From positions 49,534,745-49,598,744 of the forward strand of contig CM075102.1 in the NCBI GenBank assembly GCA_037576195.1: DNA of 64,000 nucleotides. The letters are read 5' to 3'. The notes beneath the pieces are model-generated. The model was given only the letters and a program-made list of their open reading frames with translations, ran no database searches and was not told the origin of the DNA. The position numbers were made by a program, and so were the translations under genes. Below are positions 48,301 through 60,300 of this stretch, one piece after another. This stretch comes from Phytoseiulus persimilis. Its lineage: Eukaryota; Arthropoda; Arachnida; Mesostigmata; Phytoseiidae. Each line of letters starts with the position of its first letter. Position 1 is the stretch's first letter.

Positions 48301-51300
48301 TTGGGCGAATCGGCGCACCCCTGCGATCGGTCTGCGTCAGCCTAACGAAAAGTCTCCGAAAGTCCCCGCTGAGAATCGATTTGAAGCGAACGGGGAAAAA
48401 GTCTGAGCAAAAAAAGAGGGAAGAAAAAATCTTAAACTAACAGATTGTTAGTCCGAAGCGAACTGCGCATTTTCTAGGCAGGACAGTCAACTCAACGGAT
48501 CAGTCAGGGTTTCAATCAAGAGGCAACAGTCACCGATCGGAGGAACAGAGACAGGATCGATGGACAAACAGAGAAACAATGGACGCTGCACTGGACCTAC
48601 CCGGATTAGCATTGCCATCGCACTTGAGACATTTTCGGTTGTCTTCGGGACCGCAGAGAACGCAATGAATTTTGTTAGATTCTTCCTCGATTAGACTCAT
48701 CGGTATTGAATCGAGTCTCATTGGACTCTCGCGTCAGCGAAACCTAGACACCCTTCATGACCAACTCCACGAAACAAGGAACGCCCACGCGCTGGGCTCG
48801 TATAGCTGTTTTTCGTTTATTAGTGACGGCGGATCGTAGATTTGCGAATGTTTAGCGTCAGATAGTTTGTTCCCGGCTCGGTTCCACCACCCGACATCTT
48901 CAGCCCCTAGCTACTGAGCAAGAGTGAGTTGCACAAATCGCTCATTGGGCACAGACGTTGCTCTCAACGTCGACCTGGTAGGCTTCAGTTCGCCCGTGGG
49001 AGCGAACTCCAGAATAAGCTTAGGGAGAGGACAACATGACAATCTCCACGAGCGAATATAGTGGAGAACGGAAGAGCTGGCGCACTAAACGCACTTGGCT
49101 TTGCAGCGGAGAATCTTCATGAATACAGCACAAAGGAATCTTCTGAGGCACTCACAGAAGTAACAGGCGATGGATGGCTCTTCTCGAATCGCGTCCCGCA
49201 GTTCATCTCCTGCCATCTCTTCGATTCGTTCGGAATCAGGGTTTTTTTGTAGCAGCATCCATTCCAGCATGTTCTCGCCGGTCTTGAAGTCTCCGGCGTA
49301 AATCACAGGATCGCTGAAAGTTCCAACGGTGAAGAAATTCTCTGCTTTGGAATGAGCTCGAGGAGCACGGGGCGATCCCTCCCGGCGGAGGGATAGAAAC
49401 GGGCATAGCGGGATGGCACGAGGCTCCGGCTCAGAAATCATTCGCTCGGGCTCCCGCGAGATAATTGATGGATGTTCCATAAAAACAGTCCCTCACTCAG
49501 ATAACTGTGGTATTTTTATTCATCACGTGCGCAAGTCGCGGTGTATGAATTCGAGGTCCTATCATCATAGCCATGCGGGACGATCAACCGAGGTCAATGC
49601 TGCTGCTACTGCCGCCACCTGCCGCCGCCGTTGCCGATACGGACACCACAACAATGATTCCACCCAGGAGAAGCACAATGGAGGAGAGATTCCGCCGACA
49701 GAGCAGCCGGCGACCGACCGGAGTCCCGGCCGGCTGGCCGTCCGACCGATTGATTGACTGAGTGACCGAGAGACTGACCAACCACCGACAACAAGGAGAA
49801 ACCGAGTACAATGAGCGCGGGTCGCGAGCCACAGTACTAATAGTGACGTATGGAGATAGAGGACGATGCCACCCAAGAAGCCAGTTCTCCGCTGGCATCG
49901 CGTGACGTCTTGCCAACACGGCCGTTCTTACAGAAATAGATGGAAAAATGTCAAACGCGACATCCTCCGGCTTGTTACCCTCTGAGCTCAGGCTCGGCGA
50001 CCGGCTCGAGGCACGATTACGAAACGTTACGTTCCATTCCTCTGTGCACTACGTCGGAGCGAAGGCTACTCGGATCTTCTTCTCCGAAGCCGTCGACTTC
50101 CGCAGTTCGATGCCCTCACAGTATTGGAAAATATTCGAACGCGGAACTCATTGCGGGGATCGACGCACAAAAATGGAATCCGCAGAGACAGGGACAAGGA
50201 GAGAGCTCAGAGGGGGAAATCTCAAAGATTTGGTCTGGTGTGCTTTAAATGTAAGTGGGGAAGACTGCCGACAGCCAGCAGCGGAGGAACGGCTAGCTAT
50301 ATTCATTAACATCCATTAGAAAAGGCAGAAAGCAAGAATGGAGGAGCGGAAAGAGAGACAACGACAGCACGGGAGCGAGAGGAGCACCGCCCCAACATCT
50401 AAGGTCGTCTCCTCGCAGGAGTCCAATCGTAGTGCGGGTGCTTTCTCCGCCGGCTGGCTGTCAATAACCTCCCATTCAACTCTGTTGCGTTGATTGAAAT
50501 TGAATGTCGGAACGAATCGTGCAGACAAAATCCGAAGGTTATCGCCTACAACTTCTTCTCGCTAGGAGTGCTCGACCAGGACACGAAGCGATGATACAAG
50601 CCGGGTGCCGAGGAATCCACAGCCAACGACAAAGCGGAAAGCGCAGAAGGCGACGCAGCCTCTCAGAGTCGGGGCTTCCGCTCGAACGAACAGAGATCGT
50701 GCCGAGCTCAGTCCGTCGCCATCGTCTTTTGTCTCTGATTTTCCCGAATTCCCCCGGAGGTGGAATCTCTTTTGTGCCTTTCGAGCGGGTGCCGCATCAG
50801 CGAACGAGCGGGTGGACAGTGAAAACACGCGGATGCGCGGGAGCTAAAAGCACGAGATAAAACTCACGGGTCGTCTTTGCGGAAGAACAGGAACGCAGGG
50901 AGGGCGTAAACACCGTATTTCCGAGCGAGTTGCTGGTCATCGATTTTGACCATTTTGATTTGTTGGGCGTCGGCTTCGTCGTCGATCTTCTCCAGCTCCT
51001 CGAGCACCCGAGAGCACTGTTTGCAGGTGGTTTTGCTATCTGAAAGTTACGCACATGCTCCGTGAATAAGTCAGATTACTTCGAGTTCGCGATCAGAGAA
51101 CGAGTTCAACCAAAGGGGGCGAGCCGCTAATTTCGGGCCTCAGCGTTTATTCTGAAACTATCCGAGTCCGCTGCTAGCGGTGCAAAGCATCCCGATCAGA
51201 ACCTCGAGGATGAAACGCGTCGCAGGTGAAACAAATAGAGTTTCGAGAAAGATTATATTCGTTTACACGGTGCCTCCGTTATCGATTCGACTGCAGGGCC

Positions 51301-54300
51301 TGACGCCGCCCTCGCAACCTCCCGTCGTGACCCCGTTCCCCTTACAGGTGTTTTATAGAGCGAACAAAAGCCGCTCAAAAAAGATAGCAGGTGAAAGCAA
51401 AAGAACCGAGTCAGTCGGAGCTTGTTCAAAAACGGTCCCACAGGCGAGGCCTCGAACTGCGCTCCAGGAAGACAACGGGAGTGGCAAGCGACGAACGCAG
51501 CTCACGAGGGCACGATCGAGCGACCGACCGAGCAAGCTACTCAATCATCCATTCCGCAGTTAACGCAAGCGGACAGTAGTTTTTAGTGCCCTTCGCTGAT
51601 AACAGCTTGCGAGGGAAGATTGCGCTGCGGTTCGTTGTTAGTCGTGTTCCCGGCGATACGACGTCAGCCTGGATCGCTCTTTCGTTCCAGGGAGCAGTTT
51701 GGGAATCGAAGAGACCCTAAACAGCTGGAGTTTGGTTCCCGACGACCGGGTTCCGGGTCGGAGGGCGGGAGATTTTCTCCGAGCGCGAGTCGTCGAAACA
51801 CATTCAGAAACTCATTCGAAGTCAAACGGTTCGACAAATCGATGTCGAGCATGGCACCCCGTTTGGAGCCCTCAATGTCGGATTCGAAGGCACTAGATTC
51901 CCCCTCATTTTCGTTTGTCCGTCCGTTCGCGGTCCCATCCCGTCTGCACGCCCAGTGGGCTTGTCCCACCCGTGCAGCATGTGTCCTGTCGAGCACGCTG
52001 GAGCCTGTGATTACGTCGCTGAGCGACTCTGATTGTAGTCCAGGACTGGAGTCAGCAATGCCATGTGACGGGTTGCTGGATCGAGGGCCGAGAGTCTTCC
52101 GGTGGGAACCACAACGAATTCAGCTAGAGACTCACTCATCGGTCGTGACGCCTCGAACGCAAACGACCGCTTTCCCAGTTCTGGAACGATGCTGGAAACT
52201 TTGCTTTAGCCCGCGTGTAACCATTCCCAATCTGCGCAGTTCGCTTGGAAAGATTTTCACGATCGCGGCGGGCTCGCCGTCAGCATCCTCGCCTGATTTC
52301 TGGATTCTGAAGGCCGAGATTCGAGCTCGGGCTGCAGAAAATACTAGGCGTGCTCCGAATGTATCTCACTTCCGTTCCAAACCTCGCGTGGCTCCGAGAA
52401 GCGCAGGAGATTTGATTAGGGAGTTCCTTTGATAGAGAATCACGACTCCTGAACTTTGCGCGCGTTTGTTTCGCGTCTACGAAACGAGCTCGAGATTAGA
52501 AAGTTTGGGTGCAGCGTCGGCGGCTCAACTGAGGAGGCTTCGTTGCACGCGGTGATGTGCTTCTCAGGAAAAAGTTCCGCACATTGCAGAATAACGGGCC
52601 AGGTTCGATTCTCGGAATGAACCAAAAACTTCTGGCGAGAGCATGGACCGTAGGAATCTCAGCTATGCCAATGGATGGGACTTTACGTCCGCGCTTGACG
52701 GCTAATGACAGCTCATGTTAGAAAGTTCGGCGCTGGGGGTGGAGAAGTACTCACAAAAGAACACAGCTAGCGATTCCACTTTCCCCATCATACGTTCGAA
52801 CATCCTTTTGTTGACCCTCTCAATTGCGTCGTCCATCTCCATGTTCTCCGGGTTTGTGAGCCATTCTAGAACCTCCTCGGGGTCATACAAATCTCCTATC
52901 GGGGGGAATCGAAGGCACTGAGTTAGATGATGAACTATCGTATCGTATGAAAGAGCGAGTCGAACATGTCGCCCGTAGAGAGCCAGTGAAACAGTTCTAT
53001 TGGAAGGAGGATTTGTTTCGTGGGGCGGTCCATTACCTGTGAACTTGATGTGCTTCCCGTGCCGGAAATATGCGAGGCCGGGCGGCTCCCGTATACCATA
53101 CTTTTTGGCCATGAGGTTGTCGACCATGGCCACGAGGTGGACTTCATAGTCGGCGCAGTCGTCGTCAATGTTCTCAAGAGCTTTGAGGATCTCTTGACTC
53201 TCTTCATCTCGGGCCTTATCTGGAAAATGGACGCGACTGTCAGATATTCGAGGGGCCGAGAATCCGATCGGAATCCCGAATCGGGTCGGAGCTCGATCGA
53301 TCGATCGTTTCGGTTGGAGTACTTGGCTGTTTTACGCACAGAAGAATACGGCGAGGTAGTCGGTTTCTTCAATCATCCGAGCGAGCATGTCTCGGTTTAT
53401 GTTCTCAATCGTATCTTCCGTTCGCTGCTTGATGAGCCACTCCAAAACTGCTTCTTCGTTCATGAGATCACCGAAGTAGATGCTGGGCGAATGGTTCTCG
53501 AAGTACACGAGCGACGGTGTTTCCGAAACGCCGAGCTCCGCCGCGTATTCCATGTCGTCCGTTTTCACGAAGTAGATGCCGTACTTGTCGGTGTCGTCAT
53601 CGATGTTCTCCAACTCCTCGAGAACTTTATCGCAGGTCTTGCAGTCCTCCGAGTCTGGGCAGAAAGAATATAATATAGATCCACTCGAGAAAAATCCGAA
53701 AATCGAGTCTCGCAGGGGCAGTATTTCCCCTCCATTTTCTGTCCTCAGATCGGAGAACTCATCCGTGCGATCGATTCCAAAGTAATTTTCCCGACGAGTC
53801 AGGATCCATCAAGCGCTCGAATGCGAGAACAGGAGGTGGTACTCACAGAACACGACCGTGACGGCCTCCATTTGATCGAGAAGCATTTCGAGCATTGGCC
53901 GATCTACATCTTCGATTTCGTCCAAGGATCCCTTTTCTTTTTGATGCGTTATCCATGACAGCACCTGAAAGCATCCGTGGAAGCGTACGATCATGGAGGA
54001 CAGACGTTCAGCATCCGCTCGGTTTGGCGGCAACTTTCAGGCTCACCGCGTCTTCGTCCATGAGGTCGCCGGTGTAGTATTGTGGGAACTTCTTTCGGAA
54101 GAATATCACGGCCGGGAAAGTTTCGATGTCGTATGCTCTCGCGACCTTTGCGTCATTAACCCGCACGAAGTCAACATCCATCGCCTCGGCCTCGTCATCG
54201 ATGTTCTCCAACTCGACCAAGACCTTGTCGCATTGAGGACACTTGTCCTTGGCTGGAAACGGACATTGAAACCTTGCCATTCGCGTTCCTCACTCCATGA

Positions 54301-57300
54301 GGATATCACTATGCGCTTTTACAAGCCAACAAATCACCGGGGTGGCTGCTCCGCAAGACTACGGGGGGGGGAAGACTCCGATTTCACTCACTGAATAGGA
54401 CTGCCACGAAATCGTTTTTCTCGATGAGTTTCGAGAGCATTTTCTGGTTGATCTGTTCGATTGTATCCGGTATGTCCAGAGTGTCTTCGCTGGTGAGCCA
54501 CTTCAGAAGGCTGTCTTCGTCTTCGAGATCGCCTACAGCGGGTAAACCAGGGATTAGATGGATTTAGAAGATTTGCAGGCCTGTCAAGTGACACAAACTA
54601 ATCCAATCCCGGGGATCCGGGTTGAAACACTTAACGTGCTTTCGATGATCACACCCAGGCACGAAAAACGAGAGAGGAATGGGGGAAGGACAGCGGACGG
54701 TATCTTCGAAGGGGATCTACTACTGTTCTCAGTAGGAGCAGATGTTAGAGGGTTGGAAATGAACATTGTTGGGAAAAGATGGGGCGCGGCAGAATTTACT
54801 CACGTGACTCCTCGTCTATCTCGGCCGACGTAGAGCGTGTTTAGTTTGGTTAGATTCAGAAAAGTGAAAGGCTAAAGCGTCCACGGCCAGGCGGGCGGCG
54901 AAGCCGGTGTGACTGTCAGTCAGATCGAAGCGTATCGAGTGAAGCCCACATCAGCTTGATCGATCGATCGATCGGTCGGTCGATCGATCGATGGTGTGAT
55001 CGAGTGGTCCCTGATCGGCAAGCTTTATTCGCGAGCTTTAGCTTCAGAAGGAGACGTGGAGACCACGGCTGTGTAAGAGATAGAAGATGCGTCACATGCA
55101 CTCACGTCTCTTCAACGGATTCGTGCTCGAACTGCGAATCAATTTGACGCCAATTTTCTTCCCCTTCAAAGGGTTCAGCTTCTGGCTGTCGCATCTACTG
55201 GAGCATTTCGCTGAAACGCCCTTCGAATTATGATTTGTGCGGCCAGCTTGTGAATCGTAGTGCTCGTTCGTGAACTCCGCAGCTCCCTCGGAGTCCTCAG
55301 TCTCGGTCGAATCCTCTAGATCTCGTTGAGACGGACGCTTTTTCCCCGTTTTGTCGGATCCGTGAGCAGGCCTCGGGCAGTGGGATCTTTTGCACGAGGC
55401 TCGCAGTTCTTCGTCAATGCTCGATGAAGTGAGGTGGAAACCAACAGTCACACTCAACCATTGCAGCACCTGGCACGCGGCATAAGTGCAGCCTAGAACA
55501 ACACGGCGCGGACTGTTTAGTTAGGACGTGGACTACACAGGGTCTCAAGCTGGATCATGCACACAACTTGTTAATCGAGTGGGACCGTTGGCCGTCGCCA
55601 GTTCGCAAGCATTACGAGGCGGTCAGGTTAACCTTTCTCGTCGAGACGCCGTCCGAGGAGGACGGATCTTCCCGTGCTCACCTTTGTAGACCATTGGCTG
55701 TCCGTTTCTGAACAGCACGATTGCTGGAAGTTTGTTTATCCCGGCAGCTTTCCTGGCCAGCTTGGTGTCGTCGGTGGTCACGAATACCACTCCGTGGTCG
55801 TCGGACTCGTCGTCGATCTTCTCGAGCTCCGAGAGGATCGATGGGCACTCCTTGCAATTATCAGGCGCTACAACATTCAGGAGTTTGAGGAGATGCCGCA
55901 ATATTTCCTCGAGGAAGTCCAGAAACAGGATCACAGCCCCAATGGTCGTTGGCTGGTTGGTGGCCAGTTGCCACCTTCCACGTGAACGTTCACCGCTTAC
56001 CATAGAACACAAGGACGTACTCCTTGTCTTTGACAAGATAGTCGAGCATTTCTTCGGTAACTTCTTCAATTGTGTCTTCTTGGGCTTGTTTCACGATCCA
56101 TTTCAAAGCTTTCTCCTCGTTGTGCAGGTCTCCTTCGTACACACTCGGAATCTCCTCCTCGAAATACACGAGAGCTGGGAGCTCGTCGAGGATTCCGAAG
56201 TCTTTGGCGATTGAATCGTCGTCAATTTTCACGAACGGGATACCGAGCTTATCAAGGTCATCGTCGATGTTCTCCAGGTCGTCAAGGACGTCCTTGGACG
56301 AGTCGACTTCTTTGTCGTCTGTAAGACTCAATTTTGTCACGAGAGATGATCCAATTAGTTCCTGTTAATCGTGGACAGAAGTTAGCATTTCCGTCCATTA
56401 CGGTACGATCGTGCCGAGGCAGGAAGAAGCGAACTCACAGAACAGGACGACAATCTTTTGGTTCTCTTCGACAAGTTCTTTGAGCATCTCTTCGGTGATT
56501 TCTTCAATTTCCTCACTCGTCTTCTGCCTCACGAACCATGCGAGCACTTCTTCTTCTTTCAGAAGATCGCCGTGGTAAATATTGGGAATCGTCCGGTCGA
56601 AAAACACGAGAGTGGGGAAGGCCTCGATGCCGTACTTTTTCGAGGCGTTCGGATCGTGCGTTTTCAGGAACAGCACGTAATGCTCGTCAGCTTCGTCGTC
56701 AATCTCCTCCAGTTCCTTAATTACTTTTTCGGTTTTCTTGTCGATTTTCTTGTTTTTCATTTCATCTGGAACCATTCGGGCGATCGTTAACTCCCTGAGA
56801 GCAGTTGGATGCTCCCTTTTTCTCTCGGCAAGTCAGCCGTCAGTAGTGCTGATGCGGATTCGTCGGCGTACTCACAGAAAATAACGGCCACGTGCTGGTT
56901 TTTCTCGACCAGATTCTCAAGGATCTTGTCGGTCACCTCTTCGATGGAGTCCGAGTTGATTTGCTCGATGAGCCAGTCGAGAACCTGCTCCTCGTTAGCT
57001 AGATCGCCGTGGTAGATCGAGGGGATCTCGTTTTCGAAGTAAACCAGACACGGCAATTCGTCGTCGATCCCGTAATCCCGGGCAACCTGGTCGTCGTCAA
57101 TCTTAATGAAAGGCAGATCGTGCTCGTCGGCTTCATCGTCAATGTTCTCCAGCTCTTTGAGAACTCGCTGCGACTTCTCGTCGTCCCGGTCATCTTGAAT
57201 CGATTCAGATCACACTCCGCTTAGATTAGTCCAGAATAATTTCGTCCGATTCTAAGTACATATATCAATCGAGTGGAGGCAGGACGGAGCCGTAGCAGAC

Positions 57301-60300
57301 GCGGTAGGCGTTGAGCCCTCTTCCTCTGGCTCGACTGGGAGCCTGAGTCGGAGAAGGAACTCACAGAAGAGAACAGCTAGATAATCCGATCGCTGAATGA
57401 GAGCCTCGAGAATTTCCGGGGTCACGTCTTCGATTTCGTCCGACTCCTTCTGACGGATGAGCCAGTCGAGAACTTCCTGCTCCTTGAGAAGGTTTCCTGT
57501 AACACAATCAAGCACCATTCTTACCTAGATTAATCAGGCGACCGAAACATCTCAGTTCGATGGACGAGAGCCCATCGAGACGGCATGAACCAAAGTGAGG
57601 AGGCAAGTAGCGTAGTTCAGCGAAGAGGAACACAGAATGACAAGCAACAAGAGTCACCGGAGGCCGAAAGTGCGATGTTCACATGTTTGAGACGAGGTGA
57701 AACGGCACGAAGTTCCAAAACAGAAGGAAATGAACGAAGAACGCCCAGGTTGCCAAGATGGGTCCAGGGCTCGTGAACGCGTCCACCGAAAATAAGACGG
57801 ACGACAGAGTTGACGGTGTCCAATCCATTCGACAGTCTGTTAGTGGCCACGGCAGTCTGCGTTCGCGGGAATTCGACCGAATTTCTGTCCGATGGTACCT
57901 TTGGCTTTTCTGGATGTCACTTTTGAGATTCGGTACTTGTCTAGCTCGTCCGAACCCTGAACCTCTTCCAACCATTGCAGCACGGCTGTGGCGTTTGATA
58001 ACTCACCTGCGGAGTGTTCGATCGACTCTGTTGAGAAAGACCGAGGCACTCAACTCCGCGGAGCTCGTCCGCCCGGGCTCCGAGCGGAAGACCGAGACAC
58101 GTAACATTGATCATTTCAGACAAAAGCGGAAACAGGAAAGTACCTGGATAGTAGTTGGGGATGCCACCCTCGAAGTAGAGCAACGCGGGTACGACATCCA
58201 CTCCGAACTGTTTAACGACATCCGGGTCATCGATCTTCACGAAAGGTATATCGTGTTGATCGCACTCATCATCGATGTTCTCCAGTTCTGCGAGAACGTC
58301 TTCACTCTTCTCGTCTCCTTTGTCGTCTGGAGCGGTGGGAGGAGGAAAGTTTGTTCATTCATTGGAATTCAAGCTGGCTCCACGTCAAAACCTCAATTAG
58401 AATCGAGACCATTCATCATCCGCTGCTTCCGTGGCTGCAGCTCGCCCAGTGTTCTTGGCCGATCCCGCGAACTGCTTCCTTGTATCTCATGGAGTTTTCT
58501 CAAATGAACGGAAGACTTTCCCTCGTCGGAGCCAGCCTCCGTTCCCGAGTTTTCGCCCATGGGGGGTTTGTGCTGCTCTTCAAAGTATCACAAATCGCCG
58601 ACGCTGAACTGACCGGGAGAGAAATACTCACAAATTAGCACCGCGAGGTAGTCAGAATTCTCGATCAGGTCCTCGAGTACGTCCTCAGTCACTTCCTCGA
58701 TCTCATCCTCCATTTTCTGCTCAACCAGCCAGTTCATAATACGCTCCTCGTTTGTCATGTCATCTGTTGAGGAACGCTTGATTCAGTGATCCGCGCCCCT
58801 GCTCTGAACGCTAAATCAATGTCATCTGCTGTGCACTGAGCGCGGTGACAGGGAGCGGGAGTATCGCGGCCGTGCAGGCACGTCGCAGAAACTTGTTCTC
58901 TGACACATTCCCTCCGAATCGGATCGCCACGACGATCTGATGGGGGACCACGATCAGTCCCACGAGTGCTTTGGTCGATACCGGGAACTTCTTTCCAACA
59001 GGTTTGAATTTTCAATATCTTCAACGCTGCGTCCTTAAAGACGCATATTCTATGCGAGCCACCAAGCGGTTAGGAGCTCGTGGATATCGAGTGGGAAAGA
59101 GTTTAAATGCCGAGTATGGAGAACAGTTTTACCTTTATAGAACTGCGGCACTCCGTTCTCGAAGTAGATCAGCTGTGGCAGGGTTTCGAGGCCGTATTTT
59201 TTGATGAACTCGACGTCGTCAGTTTTGACGAAGGGAATGCCGTGCTGGTCAAGATCGTCATCAATCGTCTCAAGCTCATCCAAAACTTGTTTCTGAGCCT
59301 TGTCGTTCGCGTCATCTGGGAAACATGTCGCTCGTTACCTCACTACGTCCTCAGGACGACCCTCACGACTTTCGAGATGGACGAATTCTCGGAACTTCAG
59401 GGAAAACTTACAGACGAACACAGCCAAGATGTCGGTCTTATCAATCATACTTTCCAAGTTGTCAGCGGACACATCTTCTATGACATCATCGTCCTCGTCG
59501 TCAACATTCTTGAACTCCTCCAGCCACTTGAGCACTTGCTCTTCATTTTGGAGATCCCCTTCGTACAGGAGAGGAATTGTTTTCCGGTAATATGCGAGGG
59601 CAGGAATGTTGTCGAGGCCATACTTGTCGAAGAGCTCTCTCTCGGATGTTTTCACGAACCCGATGCCCAGCTGGTCCGCTTCGTCATCGATGTTTTCGAG
59701 CTCGACCAGAACCAATTCGGACTCCTTGTGTTTCTCCTTGTCTGAAGGAGGAGCAAGACGTTCTGAAGGAGCTCGTCTATGATGATACCTCACAGAAACG
59801 TCTTCATTATACTCACAGAATAAAACGGCCAAGTAATCTTTTTCCTTGATCAGAGTTTCGAGAATTTTTCCGTTTACTTCTTCAATTTTATCGGCGAGCT
59901 CCATGGCCTCGAGATTCGTGAGCCATTCCAGCACGGCCTCCTCTTCCATGAGGTCACCTTGGAAAATTTGGGGTTCCTTGTTCCTGAGGAATGTCCACTC
60001 GAGATCAAAATCCAGTCGCTAAGGACGTCGCCACCCCCTGCGGCTCCTCCGCCAATTTCTTGCATCACTTGCGCTGTCAAACCGAAACACTAACCTGTAG
60101 TAGGCCAAGGCAGGGAACTGCGTAATCCCAAGAAGCTTTTTCGCGACAGCTCTTTCGCCATTTTTGACAAACCTGACCCCGAACCTTTCGGCGTCATCGT
60201 TCACTCGTTCTAGCTCTGCGAGCACGGCATCACACGTCTTGCATATTTTCGTGTCTGGAAGTCATACAAACGTTACCCGAGTTAGGTCCCCCGACTTGGT

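Noticed and set aside
53020..53673. 217-codon + strand frame (and 57758-58507, 59107-59745)
   Set aside because: These are reverse-strand shadows of the repetitive thioredoxin exons, whose biased codons remove stops on the opposite strand.
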